64,000 bases of DNA from Deinococcus depolymerans (GCF_039522025.1 NZ_BAAADB010000012.1:1-64000); one strand, 5' to 3'; positions 47,536 through 56,018 are shown, counted from the stretch's first letter. Numbers and translations are program-made. The notes: a model not told the origin generated them from the sequence alone.

Positions 47536-47900
47536 AGATCGACCTGTACCGCGCCCGGCAGATCGCCGTCGAGGCGCTCGGCCCGAACGGTGACGACACC
47601 CTCGCTGCGCTCGACGCGGCGGGGCTGGTCGTCGTGCTCCGGCGGCAGCTCCCGCGCGACACAGGCGACAGCGAGGAGTTACTCGACGTGCAGCTGGCCA
47701 CGCCCGCCAACGTGACCCCGATCTGGGGAGTCACCGTCACCACGCGCGAGGGCGAGGTCCTGCAACTGGTGGCCGCTGAGGGAACCGACCTGCAGATCGG
47801 CGAGGCCGTGAGCCTCCAGTCGATCATGGGCCACCGGATCAACGTCACCGTGGACCGCGGGGGCGGGCTGCTGCTCGCGGCCGTGGCGGTGGAGCGGTGA
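47532..47900 (+). CDS. Phage early protein 4
   Basis: A 122-residue protein with strand-rich sequence (VTVTTREGEVLQLVAAEG) and no known domain. It overlaps both neighbours by 4 bp. Function unknown. Confidence 0.7.
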   Translation: MKIDLYRARQIAVEALGPNGDDTLAALDAAGLVVVLRRQLPRDTGDSEELLDVQLATPANVTPIWGVTVTTREGEVLQLVAAEGTDLQIGEAVSLQSIMGHRINVTVDRGGGLLLAAVAVER

Positions 47901-48745
47901 CCGGCCCGGTCACGAACGGCACGGCGGTCTACAACCTCGATGACGATACGCTCCGCTGGACCCCGGACGAGCGCCTAGACGCCAACGAGTACGCCCTGGC
48001 CAAGGCCGCCGGATTCAAGTGGTGGGGCCGCACCGGGGCCTGGGTAGCCACCTGGACGCCCGGCCGCGAGGATCACCTGCTGGCCCGCGTGGAGGAGATC
48101 ACGCACGAGGCGGACCCGGATGACCCGCAGGCCCGCGTGCAGCGCTTCGCCGGTCACGCGGCGGCGGCGGTGAGCAGGTCCGAGCAGCGCGTTACGGCGG
48201 CCACGCAGGGCCTCCCGCCCGGCGGCGAACCGATCAAGGTGGGCCACCACAGCGAGGGCCGTCACCGCCGCGCCATCGAACGCAGCGACCAGAACATGCG
48301 CAAGGCCTTGGAGGAGGACAAGCTGGCCGACTACTGGCGCGGCCGCGCCCTGGGGGCCGAACGCCGCGCCCGGCAGAAGTCTGACCCTGGCGTCGTGCGC
48401 CGCCGGATTGGCCGCCTGCAGGAGCAGTTGCGCGTCCACGAGCGGACCCTCGCCCAGGCCCCGGACAACCGGTACGCCGGGCGCTGGCATGAGCACCTGA
48501 CGCTGCGGATCGCGTTCGAGGAGGGCAGGCTGGCCAGCCTGAACCCCGAGCCGTTCGCGCCGGTGACCGCCTACAAGAAAGGCGACATCGTGCAGCACAA
48601 GCGCTGGGGCAAGTGCCAGGTCGTCAGCGTGGGGCGCGTCAACCTGAAGCTCCAGCAGCTGACCGGCGCGACCGTCGGCTGGCAGTGGGCCGCGCCGCCC
48701 CACGAGGTCAAACCCTGGACTGAACCGCAGCCGCAGCCGGAGTGA
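47897..48745 (+). CDS. DUF3560-domain phage protein
   Basis: The 282-residue product has the DUF3560 hallmark GGEPIKVGHHSEGRHRRAIE near residue 110, preceded by an alpha/beta module (EYALAKAAGFKWWGRTGAWV) often fused to it in phage and plasmid proteins. A basic coiled stretch, then KGDIVQHKRWGKCQVVSVGR, a small SH3-like barrel, ends it. DUF3560 proteins are common in mobile elements and have no settled activity. GTGA overlap with the gene before. Confidence 0.82.
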   Translation: MTGPVTNGTAVYNLDDDTLRWTPDERLDANEYALAKAAGFKWWGRTGAWVATWTPGREDHLLARVEEITHEADPDDPQARVQRFAGHAAAAVSRSEQRVTAATQGLPPGGEPIKVGHHSEGRHRRAIERSDQNMRKALEEDKLADYWRGRALGAERRARQKSDPGVVRRRIGRLQEQLRVHERTLAQAPDNRYAGRWHEHLTLRIAFEEGRLASLNPEPFAPVTAYKKGDIVQHKRWGKCQVVSVGRVNLKLQQLTGATVGWQWAAPPHEVKPWTEPQPQPE

Positions 48746-48996
48746 AACTCGGCACCCCCGCGACCGTCGTTGGCCGCCTGCTCGCCCTGGAGCAGCGGGT
48801 GGCCAGCGCCACCAAGACCCAGCGAGAACTGATCGCCGCGCTGCGGCAGGAGTTGAGCACCCATGACCAGACCCGAGACGCCCTCGACCGCCACGACCAC
48901 GCCCTCGCGCAACTCGACCTGCACCTCCTCGCCTGCCAGCTCGTGGGCCCACCGGCAGAGGTGGGCGGCCCGGCACCCGCAGACCGGGACGCCTGA
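48742..48996 (+). CDS. Phage early protein 6, coiled coil
   Basis: An 84-residue protein of heptad-like helices (VVGRLLALEQRVASATKTQR). GTG 48742 overlaps the stop of the DUF3560 gene. Its last 134 bp overlap the next gene in another frame. Confidence 0.6.
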   Translation: MKLGTPATVVGRLLALEQRVASATKTQRELIAALRQELSTHDQTRDALDRHDHALAQLDLHLLACQLVGPPAEVGGPAPADRDA

Positions 48997-49141
48997 CGCC
49001 TACCTCAGCGAGACGCTGCACGCCGCGCATGAGGCAGACTGCCCCCGCTGCGGCGGCGCGTTCCCGCTGCTGTCGCACGACTTCACCGGCGAGTCGATGG
49101 GACGGGAGTGCCTGACCTGCGAGTACGCCGAGGACCTGTAG
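48863..49141 (+). CDS. Phage early protein 7 with zinc ribbon
   Basis: A 92-residue protein whose end carries CPRCGGAFPLL...CLTCEYAEDL, a convincing zinc ribbon. The first half is Ser/Thr/Arg rich and lies over the preceding gene in another frame, where it may be constrained by that gene. ATG 48863 is the only standard start; GGAG lies 13 nt upstream. Confidence 0.6.
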   Translation: MTRPETPSTATTTPSRNSTCTSSPASSWAHRQRWAARHPQTGTPDAYLSETLHAAHEADCPRCGGAFPLLSHDFTGESMGRECLTCEYAEDL

Positions 49142-49223
49142 GGCCGCCCGATTCCGGAGTAACCGCACCACGAGCAGCGCCCCTAGGTCAGTCCTGGGGG
49201 CGCTGCTGCTACGGTTCGGGGAC

Positions 49224-49463
49224 TCACCCCCAGCTGACCTCGGCGGTCACGTCTGCGACGCAGGGCTGCTCGCCGTCCCAGGCGCCCTGAGCCAGTTCAC
49301 GCGCCTGCCCGTAGGTCAGGTGCGGGTACGCCTTGACCAGCTCGTTGGTGAGGCTGTGGGGACCGCTGACCTGCACGCGCCGGAACGAGTCCAGGACGCC
49401 CCAGTGGGTGAGGTCGAAGCTGCGGGCGGCGGGGCGGGTTGCGGGGATGCTGGATTCGGTCAT
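49224..49463 (-). CDS. Small phage protein under duplicated control region
   Basis: A 79-residue protein with no known domain (FDLTHWGVLDSFRRVQVSGP). AGGAG precedes ATG 49463. It is transcribed leftwards, towards the early operon, from a control region that is almost repeated ahead of the gene at 49636. Confidence 0.65.
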   Translation of the reverse strand: MTESSIPATRPAARSFDLTHWGVLDSFRRVQVSGPHSLTNELVKAYPHLTYGQARELAQGAWDGEQPCVADVTAEVSWG

Positions 49464-49590
49464 AAAGTACGCTCCTGATCGTCTGGGACGGTGTTTTTAG
49501 CTACCCTCAGTCTGAAGGTCGGACCCTGGGAAGTAAAGTCGGATTTGGCCGAAAATGCCGTCCCAGACGTTCGCGTTCGGTTCGGCTGAA
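49464..49590 (-). promoter_or_regulatory. Duplicated phage control region, copy 1
   Basis: On the minus strand: GCCGAACCGAACG, then CGTCTGGGACGG, TTTACT-17-CAGACT as a possible promoter, and CACCGTCCCAGACGAT just before the ribosome binding site. The same parts in the same order occur at 50455-50595. Confidence 0.65.
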
Positions 49591-49591
49591 C

Positions 49592-49620
49592 AAAAAAAAG
49601 CGGGAGGCCTGAGCCCCCGC
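49592..49620 (-). terminator. Terminator of the gene at 49636
   Basis: On the minus strand GCGGG...CCCGC (49600-49620) is followed by eight T residues (49592-49599). Confidence 0.8.
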
Positions 49621-49635
49621 CGCTGGTCTGGTCGG

Positions 49636-50454
49636 TCACGCCGCCCGGCTCACCTGCCACTGCGCCTTGGCCTTCAGGCGGCCCTGCACGACCCGCGCAC
49701 GGGCGTCGTCCGCCGCCCCGCCGTCCAGCAGCGTGACCGTCACCGCCTGCCCGTCCAGCACCAGCTGACCGCCCTCGACAGTCACCAGTGCCCAGAACGT
49801 CTCGCCGTCCGGCGTGGCCGCCAGGAATGCCAGCCACGCGGTCCCCTTGCTCAGTGCACGCCCGGCGGCAGCGGCCAGATCCTTGCTCGCGTAGACGGCC
49901 TGGGGTTTCGCGTCGAGGTGCATCAGTGGGTTGCGGGCCTCGTCGCTGGTGGCCACCGCCAGGGCGCTGACGTCACCGCCGCAGGGCGGGCCGTACTTGA
50001 TCACTGCGCGAGCGGGCTTGTCGGTCGTGTCGGCCTTGGGCTTCGCGGCGCGCTTGGCCTTGGCGGGCGTCGCCTCTCTGGCCGGGGCGGGCTCTGCGGT
50101 CGTCTGCTCGGGCTCTGCGGGGGCGGCGGGCGCTTCCACGACTTCGCCCTCGGGGGCAGGGGCTGCTGCGCCGTCCAGGGCCGTTTCCAGGGCATCCTCC
50201 AGGGTGTCCGGCTCGCCCTGATCGGCGTTCGCTCCCAGTTCGGCGCGGATCTCGGCGGCCGCTTCGAACGCCTCGTCCCGGCCCATCTCCTCAGCCTGGG
50301 CGATCAGGCGGCGCAGCTCGCCGGGCGTCACGCGGGTCTTGCCGTCGTTGGTGGTCAGGTGGAAGTCGGTGCTGGTGCGGGTCACGTACAGGCCCGCGGC
50401 CTTCGCTTCGGCGAGGAGTTGGTCTTTCTGGGCGGCCGTCATTGCTTTGGTCAT
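49636..50454 (-). CDS. Phage protein with Ala/Pro-rich linker
   Basis: A 272-residue protein in two parts. The front (about 1-95) is helical and charged (TAAQKDQLLAEAKAAGLYVT, GELRRLIAQAEEMGRDEAFE). A long Ala/Pro/Glu linker with a basic patch (KAKRAAKPKADTTDKPARA) leads to a strand-rich domain to the end. AAGGAGA lies before ATG 50454. No family is recognised. Confidence 0.75.
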   Translation of the reverse strand: MTKAMTAAQKDQLLAEAKAAGLYVTRTSTDFHLTTNDGKTRVTPGELRRLIAQAEEMGRDEAFEAAAEIRAELGANADQGEPDTLEDALETALDGAAAPAPEGEVVEAPAAPAEPEQTTAEPAPAREATPAKAKRAAKPKADTTDKPARAVIKYGPPCGGDVSALAVATSDEARNPLMHLDAKPQAVYASKDLAAAAGRALSKGTAWLAFLAATPDGETFWALVTVEGGQLVLDGQAVTVTLLDGGAADDARARVVQGRLKAKAQWQVSRAA

Positions 50455-50595
50455 AATCGTCTCCTTATCGTCTGGGACGGTGTTTTCCCGTTCCTCGGAT
50501 GTCTGCAGTCTGAACGTCGGACGATCCGAAGTAAAGTCAGAAGAAACGAAAAAAGACCGTCTCAGACGGTCTCGTTCGGTTCGGCTGAACAGGGT
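50455..50595 (-). promoter_or_regulatory. Duplicated phage control region, copy 2
   Basis: Minus strand: GCCGAACCGAACG, the hairpin GACCGTCT-GA-GACGGTC with TTTTTT, then TTTACT-17-CAGACT, and CACCGTCCCAGACGAT before AAGGAG. Shared with copy 1 at 49464-49590. Confidence 0.65.
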
Positions 50596-50769
50596 CAGGT
50601 CAGTTAAATGAGCCGATGTGCCCAGCGACCCCACCCATTCAGAGAGGCATCAGCTGTCAGGCCCCTGCCACCCCCTTGATCGTGTATCAGCTCATCCATA
50701 CCTACGCGCAACTCAGAGCCGCGAGGCAAGTGCGGCACAAAGTCCGCATTGAGCTGACACTATTGACCT
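50596..50769. other. Gap before the TerD-HNH gene
   Basis: No gene is seen. A weak CACTAT six bases before ATG 50770 could be a -10 of a leaderless start. GC content is lower than in the flanking phage genes, as in the cargo gene that follows. Confidence 0.4.
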
Positions 50770-52362
50770 ATGTCCGCACCTATCCCTGAGCACCTGCAGC
50801 GAGGGCAGCGTATCCCCCTGGCCGCGCTCACCGCGCAGCGCAGCCTGACCGTCCAGGTCAACCTGCCAGGCATGAATGAAGCGGACCTCAGCCTGTTCGG
50901 AATTAACGAGCAGCGTCGCCTAGCGGACGACCGATATTTCATCTTCTACAACCAGCTCAGCAGTCCGGAACGGGCTCTCAGCCTGGATCTGCGACGCTCG
51001 GAATTCCATATTCATTTGGACCGTCTCCCCCCCAGCATTCACCGACTCACGGTGGCTGCCACCTCGGATAACCAGACGTTCGCAGCACTGGGCGCAGGGG
51101 AAGTGCACCTGAGTGATCCGGCGGGAGTGAAAGCTACCTTCAAAGTACAGGGCAACGTCTTCCAGGCAGAAAAAGCTGTACTCCTACTGGATTTCTACCG
51201 TTACCAGGGCGAATGGAGGGTCGCGGCCGTTGGACAGGGTTTCAACGGTGGTTTACAGGCCTTGCTCGAATCCATGGGCGGAGAGGTGGTCAATGACCCC
51301 CCGACACCGCCTGGGCTTCCGGTCCCTCCGCAATCCAGCAGCCCACTGCCCATCCAGCAGTGGCCTGCCCTCAAGTCCGTGCCCCTCTTCCCGCCTACCG
51401 GCACCACCTGCCGCCGCTGCCAAGTCAGAAGTAATCTTCTGAACCGACTCGACACCCAGGGCATCTGCGGGCGCTGCCAGCGAGAAGTGGCCGAAGGCCT
51501 ACGCCAATTCCGTCTGAGGTTCGTTGATGCTTGTGCCGACAGCGTCATGGAGTACAGCGAGTGGCAGGACCTGCAAGCTGTTATCGACCGGGAACGCCTC
51601 AGTGCCCACCGGGCGCTGGAATTCGTCCGCTCTGACGCCCTGCGCTTCCTGGAGCGAATGTTCGCGCTTGCCCGAGCAGACGGACAGATCACCCAGGAAG
51701 AGGAAACCACATTTAACTGGATGGTCAAGCACCTTGAAGTGCCCACTACCATGGTCAGCCACCTGCAGCGGGAACTGGAAGAACTCAAGCAGGCCGCGCA
51801 GCTGCGTGCCGGAAACTTGCCCGCCATCCGTAGCAGCATCATGCTTGAGGCAGGAGAAATTGCCCATCTGGAATGCACTGCCACGTACCGGCACGTTACG
51901 AGCACCCGCACCCGAGACATCCCCGGCAAGCTCGTGGTCACAAACAGGCAGGTACACTTCCTCAGTCCCACTGAAGGAGGCTGGAACATCCAGTATGCAA
52001 AGGTCCTGCAGATTGAGGAACTACCGGATGGAGTCAATCTGGCGCTCGGCGTGAAGAAAGGCAACGGGTACTACCACGAGGTGCGCCAACCCGTGCTGCT
52101 CGGGGCCACCCTGGACGCACTGGTCCGCATCAACAAGCGCCTGCTGATGATGCCGCAGACGGAGCGGGCCAGCCGCAGCATTCCTCAGAAGGTCAAACTT
52201 GAGGTCTGGCAGCGTGATCAGGGCAAATGCGTCGAGTGTGGAGATAGCAACTATCTGGAATTCGATCACGTCATCCCTCACAGCAAGGGGGGTGCGAGTA
52301 CCGTCAACAACCTTCAGCTCCTCTGCCGCCGCTGCAACCTGCAGAAAAGCAACCGCCTCTGA
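50770..52362 (+). CDS. TerD - zinc ribbon - TerB-like - HNH nuclease fusion
   Basis: A 530-residue multidomain protein. Residues about 10-165 look like a TerD domain (SLTVQVNLPG, FYNQLSSPERALSLDL, RLTVAATSDN), the calcium-binding fold of tellurium/stress-response systems. A Pro linker leads to a zinc ribbon (C214, C217, C233, C236) and a helical TerB-like segment with ARADGQITQEE at 301-311. A beta-rich GRAM-like stretch (about 355-460) follows. The end is an HNH nuclease: CVEC at 487-490, EFDHVIPHSKGG around H500 and H504, then CRRCN at 519-523. AT-richer codons than its neighbours suggest separate origin. Next to a restriction-modification gene, a role as a stress-triggered DNA-cutting defence effector is likely but inferred. 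Confidence 0.87.
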   Translation: MSAPIPEHLQRGQRIPLAALTAQRSLTVQVNLPGMNEADLSLFGINEQRRLADDRYFIFYNQLSSPERALSLDLRRSEFHIHLDRLPPSIHRLTVAATSDNQTFAALGAGEVHLSDPAGVKATFKVQGNVFQAEKAVLLLDFYRYQGEWRVAAVGQGFNGGLQALLESMGGEVVNDPPTPPGLPVPPQSSSPLPIQQWPALKSVPLFPPTGTTCRRCQVRSNLLNRLDTQGICGRCQREVAEGLRQFRLRFVDACADSVMEYSEWQDLQAVIDRERLSAHRALEFVRSDALRFLERMFALARADGQITQEEETTFNWMVKHLEVPTTMVSHLQRELEELKQAAQLRAGNLPAIRSSIMLEAGEIAHLECTATYRHVTSTRTRDIPGKLVVTNRQVHFLSPTEGGWNIQYAKVLQIEELPDGVNLALGVKKGNGYYHEVRQPVLLGATLDALVRINKRLLMMPQTERASRSIPQKVKLEVWQRDQGKCVECGDSNYLEFDHVIPHSKGGASTVNNLQLLCRRCNLQKSNRL

Positions 52363-52645
52363 ATGATACGAGGCAGCCGGAATACCCGGAGATCCCGGTG
52401 CGGACCGTCCTGCGTTCATCGCTGAAGCCACGCCTGCGGGTCATCCCAGCCGCCACTGTCGTGTGCACCCGGCCCTTCCCCGCGCAGCTGCCGCCAATTG
52501 CCGCGTACCGCTCTCGCGGGTCATGCTTCCCCACCTCTCCGGATTACATGGGCGCGTGCTACAGGGTGCGTTCCTGCGTGCTCTGCGGGTCGGACGGAGG
52601 GGGCGGCCAGGGGTAAACGTCATCCGGGCAGGGTGCGTCCCACGC
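52363..52645. other. Gap between convergent cargo genes
   Basis: No gene, repeat copy or clear terminator is recognised in these 283 bp between the TerD-HNH and restriction-modification genes. Confidence 0.5.
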
Positions 52646-55447
52646 TCAGGGCGCGCGCCCTGCCCGTTCCAGGTTGAGCGCCAGCAGTCGGGCGAGCACC
52701 TCATCCTCGCTCAGCGGCCACTCCCAGCCGTAGGCGGCGGCCACCGCCTGATCCAACCGCTCATGAGCCAGCTTCAACGTGTAGGCCGGACTGGTCGTGC
52801 CCTCCACCGCTCCCAGGGCGTTGTACATCCCCGTCAGCGTGTACCCCTGCGCGCGCATCCCGTCCCTGGCCGTCTCCACGAACCGCCCGGCCGCCGCCAC
52901 CGCCTCCTGGCTCGCCGGCGTCCACACGGGGAACGGGAACGTCTCAAAGGATGTCGTCGAGGTGTAGACCGGTCGATCCTCATGGGTACTTCCTGCCTTC
53001 TGCGCCCAAAGAATATGCACGCGGCTGTTCAGCAGACCATGCATCCAGTCCTGATCACTCGCCACGACCACCAATCGCCCTGACGGCAGGTCCCGCGCCT
53101 CGCACCACACGAACGCCCGGTGCTTCGCCACGATCGATGTTCCCAGGTACCGGGAGAGTGGCGCCAGCGCACGACGCATGGCAGGCATCACTTCCCCCAG
53201 CTGCCAGTACCGCTCACGCCTGGATTTCCGGTTATTGGTCGCCCGCACCGGCTTCACGTGTTCAACGACATGCGCGAACGGCACAAGGTACTGCGCAGCT
53301 TCCTCCTCACTCCGGGACGCGAAGTCGATCACCCACGTGTCGCCCCGCACGTCCATCAGGTCATCCCCGTTCAGCAGGGGCCGCAGCACGTCCGCGTTGC
53401 TCACCCCGCCCGGATTCGGCAGCGCCAGCCACGCCCGCGCCACGTCCCCCGTCACGTCGAACGCCCCGGCCAGCTTCACGCCCTGGAAACTCAGCCCGGC
53501 GTTCTCCGGCAGGCGCACCGCCTGCGTCACATCCGCCCCGGCCGACAGGTTCGCGTGGATCGCCGGGACGCTCACCAGCACCTCTCGCTCCTGCGGCGTC
53601 CGCTCCCCCTCAAGGTGCCCCAGCAGCCGCTCCTGTTCCTGCCCGCCGTCGAAGCACACCGCTGCCACCCGCACCGCCGCGCCGTCCTGCAACCACGGCA
53701 GGTTCGGCCACGCCCGGAAAATCGCTCCCGTCTCACCGATCCGCTCCAGCACCTGCCGGTTCCCGAGCATGTTGATGCTGTTCGTGCTGATCAGCCCCGC
53801 CCGGCGGGTCACGCCCCCCTCAATCGCCGCGCGGGCCTTCTCGAACCAGTAGCAGACCAGATCACTGCTCGCCGCCACGCGGCCCTGGTAAGCGGCCCGC
53901 AGCTGCTGAAGGTACGGCAGGCCCAGGCGGGGACCCTGCTTCTTCTCGCCCAGGAAGGGTGGATTCCCCACGATGAACTCCGCTGCCGGCCAGACCGTCT
54001 CCACGTACCCGACCTGCCCGTCCTCACCTGCCACCGCCGTGAGCAGCGCGTCCCCCTGGCGGATCTCCGGGAGGCGCTGCAGGACCGGCGTGTCCCACTC
54101 CCCGCCGTGCGCGGACTTCCACTGAAAGTACGCAATCCACACGGACACGCTCGCCAGCTCATGCGCGAACGGCTCGATCTCCAGGCCCCGCAACTGCCGG
54201 GGGTGAACGCGCGGAGGCAGATCGAACGGCCCCGCCCCCAGTTCGAACGCCAGCAGCCGCACCTCGTGCTCCAGGTCAAGCAGCTGCCCCAGAGTCACGA
54301 CCAGGAAATTCCCACTCCCGCACGCGGGGTCCAGGACGGTCACGTCCCCCAGGCGCGCATGGAAGGCCTGCAGGGCGTCCAGCGCCGCACGTCGACCGCC
54401 GCGTTTCGTAGCGAGCACCTCCGCGTCCGCCTTCACCTTCGCCCACTCGCGCCGCAGCGGCTGCATGACGACCGGGTCCGTGACGCGCAGGATGTCCGGG
54501 ACGGACGTGTAGTGCGCGCCGCGCTTACTGCGGGTCGCGGCGTCCAGGCTCTGCTCGAACAGCGTCCCGAAAATCGCGGGTTCCACCTCCGCCCAGTCCA
54601 GCGTCGCCGCCTGCAACAGTCGGTCGGCGTCCCCCTGCGTGATCGGCAGGGCCGCGCCGTCATCGAACAGCCCACCGTTGAAGTGCCGGACGTCCGTGCC
54701 CCAGAACTCCCCGCCGCCTTGCATGGCCGTGAACAGCTCCTGGAAGTACCCCTGCGAGCGGTCCGGGTGCTCCCGTGCGCGCCGCAGAACGCGGGTGAGC
54801 AAGCCACGTTCGAGCAGGCCGACATCCTCGGCGAACATGGCGAACACGACCCGCATCAGAAAGTGCGCGGCCGGAATGGGCGCCGTTCCCCTGGCGGCGA
54901 GGGCCTGCGCGACCTGTCCGATCTGCGCGGTGGCGTCCTGCGTGACCCGTTCACGCAACTGGCGCGGGTCAAGTCGGCCCGGGTCGCGGAACGCGGCGCG
55001 CAGCACCTGCAGGGCCGTGAGGTCCCCGCCGACGGGTGCGTCCCGTTCGATGTCGTCGAGGGTGATCCGCAGGGTGCGGGGGCTGCTGCCGGTGAAATTC
55101 GTGTGGATCTCGATGACGTTCAGGTCCGACACGATCAGCAGCGGCGGGTTGTCCAGCTCTCGTGCGTACAGCAGCGCCTGTTGCAGCGCCTTCCCGAGGC
55201 TCTTGCCGTGCCCCTTGTACTCCGCGATGAAATGACCGCGCTTGAAGACGTCCGCGAACCCAGTCTCGCCGGTGCCGGCCTTCTTGACGTGCTTCTCGAA
55301 AGCGTAGTTGTCCGGGTCGCCAGCGTCGGTAGGGCCGCGCTCACCGAGCAGGGCGCAGAGGTCCCGCCAGTGCTCCTGGTACGCAGCGCGTTCGGTGAGG
55401 CGCGGCGCGAGGTCCCGCCACTTGACCGCGAATTCCTGGGGTTGCAT
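52646..55447 (-). CDS. MmeI-like (Type IIL) restriction-modification enzyme
   Basis: The 933-residue polypeptide combines cutting and methylation, at about the length of MmeI. The amino end has a PD-(D/E)xK nuclease pattern (FADVFKRGHFIAEYKG; D66, E76, K78). A helical connector follows, then an adenine-N6 methyltransferase with SAM motif LDPACGSGNF at 372-381 and catalytic GNPPFLG at 494-500. A target-recognition region closes the protein. In this family one subunit methylates one strand for protection, so no separate methylase gene is needed, and none is seen. CATACT lies 8 nt before ATG 55447, suggesting a leaderless message. Confidence 0.88.
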   Translation of the reverse strand: MQPQEFAVKWRDLAPRLTERAAYQEHWRDLCALLGERGPTDAGDPDNYAFEKHVKKAGTGETGFADVFKRGHFIAEYKGHGKSLGKALQQALLYARELDNPPLLIVSDLNVIEIHTNFTGSSPRTLRITLDDIERDAPVGGDLTALQVLRAAFRDPGRLDPRQLRERVTQDATAQIGQVAQALAARGTAPIPAAHFLMRVVFAMFAEDVGLLERGLLTRVLRRAREHPDRSQGYFQELFTAMQGGGEFWGTDVRHFNGGLFDDGAALPITQGDADRLLQAATLDWAEVEPAIFGTLFEQSLDAATRSKRGAHYTSVPDILRVTDPVVMQPLRREWAKVKADAEVLATKRGGRRAALDALQAFHARLGDVTVLDPACGSGNFLVVTLGQLLDLEHEVRLLAFELGAGPFDLPPRVHPRQLRGLEIEPFAHELASVSVWIAYFQWKSAHGGEWDTPVLQRLPEIRQGDALLTAVAGEDGQVGYVETVWPAAEFIVGNPPFLGEKKQGPRLGLPYLQQLRAAYQGRVAASSDLVCYWFEKARAAIEGGVTRRAGLISTNSINMLGNRQVLERIGETGAIFRAWPNLPWLQDGAAVRVAAVCFDGGQEQERLLGHLEGERTPQEREVLVSVPAIHANLSAGADVTQAVRLPENAGLSFQGVKLAGAFDVTGDVARAWLALPNPGGVSNADVLRPLLNGDDLMDVRGDTWVIDFASRSEEEAAQYLVPFAHVVEHVKPVRATNNRKSRRERYWQLGEVMPAMRRALAPLSRYLGTSIVAKHRAFVWCEARDLPSGRLVVVASDQDWMHGLLNSRVHILWAQKAGSTHEDRPVYTSTTSFETFPFPVWTPASQEAVAAAGRFVETARDGMRAQGYTLTGMYNALGAVEGTTSPAYTLKLAHERLDQAVAAAYGWEWPLSEDEVLARLLALNLERAGRAP

Positions 55448-55518
55448 CACGGCGCAGTATGCGTCAGGCAGGGCCGGTCGGGGGGCGCACGTGTGGCCGT
55501 GCGGAGCGTCAGGGCCGG

Positions 55519-55524
55519 TAAGCT
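55519..55524 (+). promoter_or_regulatory. -10 box of a leaderless start
   Basis: TAAGCT ends 7 nt before ATG 55532. Confidence 0.5.
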
Positions 55525-55531
55525 GCGTGGC

Positions 55532-55750
55532 ATGACGATGGATCGCGTGCGAGTCGGTGTGTTGCTCTACCTGCTGCTGATCTGCCTGTCGAGCGTGCTG
55601 ACCTGCACGTACCTTCTGTGGCAGATGGTCACGCAACCGGAGACGCGCGGCCCGGAGTGGATTCTCCTGGTCTTCGGGGTGGTCTGGGTTCCCGGAGCGA
55701 TGGTCTACGTCCTGCGCCTGCTCCGGCCCGCAGCAGGGGAGACTGCATGA
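55532..55750 (+). CDS. Small two-helix membrane protein
   Basis: A 72-residue protein with helices VGVLLYLLLICLSSVLTCTY and WILLVFGVVWVPGAMVYVL. It is divergent from the restriction-modification gene with 84 bp between start codons and overlaps the next gene by ATGA. Function unknown. Confidence 0.65.
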   Translation: MTMDRVRVGVLLYLLLICLSSVLTCTYLLWQMVTQPETRGPEWILLVFGVVWVPGAMVYVLRLLRPAAGETA

Positions 55751-55974
55751 ACGAATCCACCCCGCCCGGCGTGTACGTCACCGTCACGCACGTCGAAACC
55801 GGAGAGGTCGTCCGTCATCTCGGCCCCTACGACACCGCCGCCGCCGCGCGAACCGCCGCCGGCCAGCAAGCCGGCCAGCCGCTCACCTGGGCCCGCGACC
55901 CCGAAACGTGGCGCGCAGAGATCTTCCCCTTCTCGTACCATGTCCCAGCCGACCCACCTGCCGAACTTCCGTAA
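55747..55974 (+). CDS. Small phage protein
   Basis: A 75-residue protein (GVYVTVTHVETGEVVRHLGP, then an Ala-rich helix) coupled to the preceding membrane-protein gene by ATGA. No family recognised. Confidence 0.6.
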   Translation: MNESTPPGVYVTVTHVETGEVVRHLGPYDTAAAARTAAGQQAGQPLTWARDPETWRAEIFPFSYHVPADPPAELP

Positions 55975-55976
55975 CG

Positions 55977-56018
55977 AAAAAAGGCCCCCCGCCTCACGCC
56001 GAAGCGCAGACAGGGGGC
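55977..56018 (-). terminator. Terminator of the leftward gene at 56063
   Basis: On the minus strand GCCCCC...GGGGGC (55985-56018) is followed by six or more T residues (55977-55982). Confidence 0.7.

Noticed and set aside
50540..50580. The GACCGTCT/GACGGTC hairpin as terminator of a known gene
   Set aside because: On the minus strand no gene ends just upstream of it. It is part of the duplicated control region and is reported there.
53120..55750. An open frame of more than 870 codons on the plus strand across the restriction-modification gene
   Set aside because: It is antisense to a gene with intact nuclease and methylase motifs. Its sequence is Arg/Gln/His/Pro rich, as expected from a GC-rich shadow frame. 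Only its last 72 codons (from 55532) are kept as a separate small gene.
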